A stretch of 8,688 bases of DNA, taken from contig JAILAS010000022.1 in NCBI GenBank assembly GCA_024681495.1, positions 1 through 8,688 of the forward strand, written 5' to 3'. The notes below the pieces were generated by a model, which saw only the letters and a program-made list of their open reading frames with translations, had not been told where the DNA came from and did no database searches. A program made the position numbers and the translations under genes. This DNA comes from Eubacterium sp. (lineage in GTDB: Bacteria; Bacillota; Clostridia; Lachnospirales; Lachnospiraceae). Below, piece after piece: positions 6,476 to 8,688 of this stretch (within the stretch, counting starts at the first letter, position 1; each line of letters starts with the position of its first letter).

Positions 6476-6522
6476 TTAGAAGTACTGAAAAATATTAACT
6501 CTTACAAAGGAGGTACTTCTAA
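6476..6522 (+). promoter_or_regulatory. perfect 10-bp inverted repeat bracketing the SDR ribosome binding site
   Basis: TTAGAAGTAC (6476-6485) is the exact reverse complement of GTACTTCTAA (6513-6522). The 27-base spacer contains the ribosome binding site core AAAGGAG; AAAGGAGG runs 6506-6513, and the ATG starts at 6522. The left arm adjoins the -10 box and includes the expected start of transcription, so a DNA operator is as likely as an RNA hairpin; if transcription starts near 6482 only the inner GTAC of the left arm is in the RNA. Confidence 0.55.
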
Positions 6523-7307
6523 TGGATTCAAAGTTGAAAGATAAGGTAGTTCTCATCACCGGAGCAACCGGAGGAATTGGCAAAGAGGTAGCTAAGGCAT
6601 TCGCAGGAGAGGGCGCAAAACTCGCTCTTACTTCCCGTACACAGGCTAAGCTCGACGCTCTCATCGCAGAGCTCGGAGTGGCCGATGATCACGTGGCAGG
6701 CTTCGTTGCCGACGTAAGCAAGGAAGAGGATGTTAAGGCCGCTGTCGAGGGCGCTATCGCAAAGTGGGGCTCACTCGACGTTCTGGTAAACAATTCCGGC
6801 GACAACGGAAGCTACAAGCCCATCGAGGAGCTTACCAGAGAGGACTTCATCAAGGTATATGACATCAACGTATTCGGCGTTATGTACGGCATGAAGTACG
6901 CCATTCCCCAGATGAAGAAGCAGGGCAAGGGCGCAGTCGTAAACATCACCAGCGAGGGCCAGTACGTGGCAGCCGCAGGTATGGCTCCCTACGTTTCCTC
7001 CAAGCACGCAGCGGGCGGTCTTTCCAAGTGCGTGGCACTTGAGGTCGCTAAGGAAGGCATCCGCGTCAACACCATCTGCCCCGGCGCAGTTGATACCCCG
7101 ATGATGCGTCGTATCGAGGAGCAGTGGCTCGGCGAGGGATACACCCGCGAGCAGGCTCTCGAGACCTTCGCAGCACAGTATCCCGATGGAAAGTATGCTG
7201 ATCCCGCAGAAGTCGCTACGGCTACCGTATTTTTGGCTTCCGACCTGGCAGGTCACATCAACGGAGCATCCATCCGCATCGACGGCGGAAAGGTTGCCAA
7301 CGCTTAA
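6522..7307 (+). CDS. short-chain dehydrogenase/reductase (classical SDR)
   Basis: A 261-residue Rossmann-fold NAD(P)H-dependent oxidoreductase. It shows the cofactor motif TGATGGIG (13-20), NNSG (90-93, in place of the commoner NNAG), an active-site Asn in DINVFG (N116), S144 (in NITSE), and Y157 with K161 in YVSSK. The PG motif follows at ICPGAVDTP, and IDGG lies near the C terminus. After the second strand there is Arg (LTSRT, R39) instead of the Asp of NAD-specific enzymes, which suggests NADPH. Substrate is unknown; the sequence resembles the FabG/glucose-dehydrogenase-like group, but isolation from fatty-acid genes argues against housekeeping FabG. AAAGGAGG (6506-6513) lies 8 bases before the ATG. 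The gene stands alone between a strong promoter and a strong terminator. Its codon choice (many CGT, GCT, GCA, ATC, AAG, CTC) looks like that of a highly expressed gene. Confidence 0.93.
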   Translation: MDSKLKDKVVLITGATGGIGKEVAKAFAGEGAKLALTSRTQAKLDALIAELGVADDHVAGFVADVSKEEDVKAAVEGAIAKWGSLDVLVNNSGDNGSYKPIEELTREDFIKVYDINVFGVMYGMKYAIPQMKKQGKGAVVNITSEGQYVAAAGMAPYVSSKHAAGGLSKCVALEVAKEGIRVNTICPGAVDTPMMRRIEEQWLGEGYTREQALETFAAQYPDGKYADPAEVATATVFLASDLAGHINGASIRIDGGKVANA

Positions 7308-7341
7308 TCGCATAGCAACCGACTATACAGGGTCTAAAAAC

Positions 7342-7382
7342 AGGGCTGTTACATTGTTGCAATGTAGCAGCCCTATATTTTT
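7342..7382 (+). terminator. strong intrinsic terminator of the SDR gene
   Basis: AGGGCTGTTACATTG (7342-7356) pairs with CAATGTAGCAGCCCT (7360-7374): 15 bp with one G-U pair and a 3-base loop TTG, followed by ATATTTTT (7375-7382). This insulates the SDR gene from the convergent recombinase gene. Confidence 0.92.
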
Positions 7383-7429
7383 ATCATTATAACTGTAATC
7401 TTATGCATCATATACGTACGATTCGGCCG

Positions 7430-7473
7430 TCAATCCGGTCCGCCTAAACCTCGTCCATCAATCCGGTCCGCCT
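7430..7473. repeat. two 16-bp direct repeats at the 3' end of the recombinase gene
   Basis: TCAATCCGGTCCGCCT occurs exactly at 7430-7445 and again at 7458-7473, 28 bases apart. The second copy shares its last base with the recombinase stop codon (minus strand TGA at 7475-7473). Each copy contains the small dyad CGG-T-CCG. On the minus strand, GACGA precedes each copy with a small indel, so the unit may be a partial tandem duplication of the gene's end. It could be a recombinase-binding or attachment site; only the repeat itself is seen. Confidence 0.75.
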
Positions 7474-8528
7474 CATTCGTCATCCTCATACAGGATGATT
7501 TTTGCCGCCTGTCGCCTGTGTTCGTCCTCCATGGCAGCATAGTGCTTCGCCGTGGTGTTTATGTCCTTGTGGCCGAGCACGTCAGCAACCAGCCTGATGT
7601 CTCCGCTCTGGCGGTAGAGGGCAGTGCCGTAAGTGCTCCGCATCTTATGAGGTGTTATGTGCTTATCCGGAACGGCGGCCTGCCCGAACTTCTTAACCAT
7701 GTTCTGCACGGCGCGCACGCTGATGCGGCGCCTTCTGAGGGAGAGAAACAGGGCCTCAATATCGCCGTCCGGATCGTAGAGAGACCTTTCGTTCTCTATA
7801 TAGTCCATCAACGCTGCAGAGACATCGTCGTTAAAGTAAAGAATGGCTGTGTTTCCTCCCTTACGGAGCACAGTAAAGGAGTTCTCCCTGAAGTTTATAT
7901 CCTTTACGTCGAGTCCAACGCATTCCGACACACGAATTCCGGTATTAAGCAGGAGAGTAAGTATGGCGAAATCGCGCAGAGACGTCTTCTGCAGGAATTT
8001 CTTCTGCCGATCGGATCCCAGGTCCGAGCCCTCAATTGTATCCAAATATGCTTTTACCTCATCGGGAGAAAGCCTGATAATATCCTTTTTAGGCGTCTTT
8101 TTTCTCTTCGCAGCGCCTACGGTGGGATTGTTCTTAAGATATCCGTGCGTGCACGCGAACTCGAAGAATCCGCGAAGGGCGGCCATTCGCCTGGCAATTC
8201 CCTTATCCTCGTTCATGTGAGAGAATTCGCCGTCGTTAAACGAGAGATAGCGCTGATATTCGTTAATATCCTCGAAAGTAAGGTTCTCAAGAATCTCCGG
8301 GGGAATATCCCTTATTTCATCAACCTTTACCATGGGGTTTTTCTCATAAAGAAAAGAAAAAAATGTAATCAGATCGTACGTATAGGAAATTACAGTATTA
8401 ATCTGAGAAACCAGTTCCTTTTCATCAAGGAACGGAATGCAATAGTCCGGGAGCTGTTTCTCCAGCCGCTTAAGAGTGCGACGTTTCTTTTCCTTTAAAG
8501 ATCTGTCGTATTTAGAATTAGAAGACAT
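7473..8528 (-). CDS. tyrosine recombinase (phage-integrase/Xer superfamily)
   Basis: A 351-residue site-specific recombinase that cuts and rejoins DNA through a phosphotyrosine intermediate. The N-terminal SAM-like core-binding domain covers about 36-131 and the catalytic domain about 150-333. All six catalytic residues are seen: R199 (NTGIRVSE), K223 (LRKGGN), H294 and R297 (HKMRSTYGT), H320 (LGHKDINTT) and Y330 (KHYA). HKMRST in place of HxLRHT is common in Firmicutes recombinases. The basic N terminus (KEKKRRTLKRLEK) may contact DNA. The start at 8528 is chosen because GGGAGG (8534-8539) lies 5 bases upstream; a longer reading from 8603 has no such site. The gene faces the SDR gene tail to tail. 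No excisionase, phage, plasmid or conjugation gene is in view, so it may be a lone chromosomal recombinase or the edge of an element continuing past base 8688. Confidence 0.93.
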   Translation of the reverse strand: MSSNSKYDRSLKEKKRRTLKRLEKQLPDYCIPFLDEKELVSQINTVISYTYDLITFFSFLYEKNPMVKVDEIRDIPPEILENLTFEDINEYQRYLSFNDGEFSHMNEDKGIARRMAALRGFFEFACTHGYLKNNPTVGAAKRKKTPKKDIIRLSPDEVKAYLDTIEGSDLGSDRQKKFLQKTSLRDFAILTLLLNTGIRVSECVGLDVKDINFRENSFTVLRKGGNTAILYFNDDVSAALMDYIENERSLYDPDGDIEALFLSLRRRRISVRAVQNMVKKFGQAAVPDKHITPHKMRSTYGTALYRQSGDIRLVADVLGHKDINTTAKHYAAMEDEHRRQAAKIILYEDDE

Positions 8529-8617
8529 CCATACCTCCCGGGCCGGTCCAACGAGTTTTTGAATTAAACTATGGAAGCGGCCTAGATTATGCATTTGCAA
8601 CACTGATTTACAGTAAT

Positions 8618-8646
8618 ATTTTACTACGGGGAGAGGATAAGGACAA
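8618..8646 (-). promoter_or_regulatory. probable sigma-70/SigA-type promoter for the recombinase gene
   Basis: On the minus strand TTGTCC (8646-8641) and TAAAAT (8623-8618) are separated by exactly 17 bases. Transcription would begin near 8611, giving a leader of about 83 bases. No other gene lies between it and the start codon. Confidence 0.55.
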
Positions 8647-8658
8647 TATAAATTTATG

Positions 8659-8678
8659 CGTTAAATCCTGCTTTAACG
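8659..8678. repeat. 7-bp inverted repeat upstream of the recombinase promoter
   Basis: CGTTAAA (8659-8665) and TTTAACG (8672-8678) are perfect complements around TCCTGC. It lies about 13 bases beyond the -35 box, where a regulator could bind; it could equally be the weak stem of a terminator for a gene beyond the window. On the minus strand it is preceded, not followed, by a T run; on the plus strand an A-rich tail follows. Confidence 0.35.
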
Positions 8679-8688
8679 AATAAAAACC

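Noticed and set aside
7430..7473. CRISPR-like array
   Set aside because: Only two 16-bp copies with a 12-base gap, and no cas gene; too short in repeat, spacer and number.
7518..8498. Long open frame of 326 codons on the plus strand opposite the recombinase
   Set aside because: It lies fully antisense to a gene with all tyrosine recombinase motifs, has no ribosome binding site at its start and shows no recognisable domain; it is a shadow of the coding strand.

Overview
The window looks like chromosomal DNA from a Gram-positive Clostridia bacterium, most likely a Lachnospiraceae-type organism of moderate GC (about 50% by eye). This is inferred from four things: strong AAGGAGG-type ribosome binding sites; the cell-division gene sepF next to yggS; the lspA-rluD pair known from Firmicutes; and a small P-loop protein plus a HlyD-like membrane protein lying in front of yggS-sepF. 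I cannot name the genus. Apart from one tyrosine recombinase the gene content is that of a core genome, and no gap between genes exceeds 300 bases.

Left part (1-3752). The window opens inside a secreted D-Ala-D-Ala carboxypeptidase (S11 family, 3' end only). A well-formed promoter follows, then a 139-residue P-loop protein of unknown function, a strong intrinsic terminator, a single-pass membrane protein of the HlyD/barrel-sandwich type, yggS (PLP homeostasis), sepF (FtsZ-ring membrane anchor) and a second intrinsic terminator. The theme is cell wall and division, with two uncharacterised proteins attached.

Middle (3754-6367). aroB (shikimate pathway), lspA (lipoprotein signal peptidase) and rluD-like (23S rRNA pseudouridine synthase) are packed with 11- and 17-base overlaps and are surely one translationally coupled unit. 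A terminator-shaped hairpin sits immediately before the ribosome binding site of aroB, as it does before the HlyD-like gene, and no convincing promoter lies between hairpin and start in either case. These hairpins may act as partial terminators or attenuators.

Right part (6368-8688). A single short-chain dehydrogenase/reductase gene stands alone between its own TTGACA promoter and a 15-bp-stem terminator. Its promoter/leader region is rich in repeats: an imperfect direct repeat 51-52 bp apart, a 9-bp inverted repeat, and a perfect 10-bp inverted repeat that brackets the ribosome binding site. The last gene, on the minus strand, is an intact tyrosine recombinase with all six catalytic residues. 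Its stop codon overlaps one of two 16-bp direct repeats. No other phage or element genes are visible.

No CRISPR array, tRNA, rRNA, known riboswitch or insertion sequence was recognised. The most interesting points are the uncharacterised P-loop/HlyD-like pair in the division cluster, the terminator hairpins placed just before start codons, and the repeats at the SDR leader and at the recombinase 3' end.
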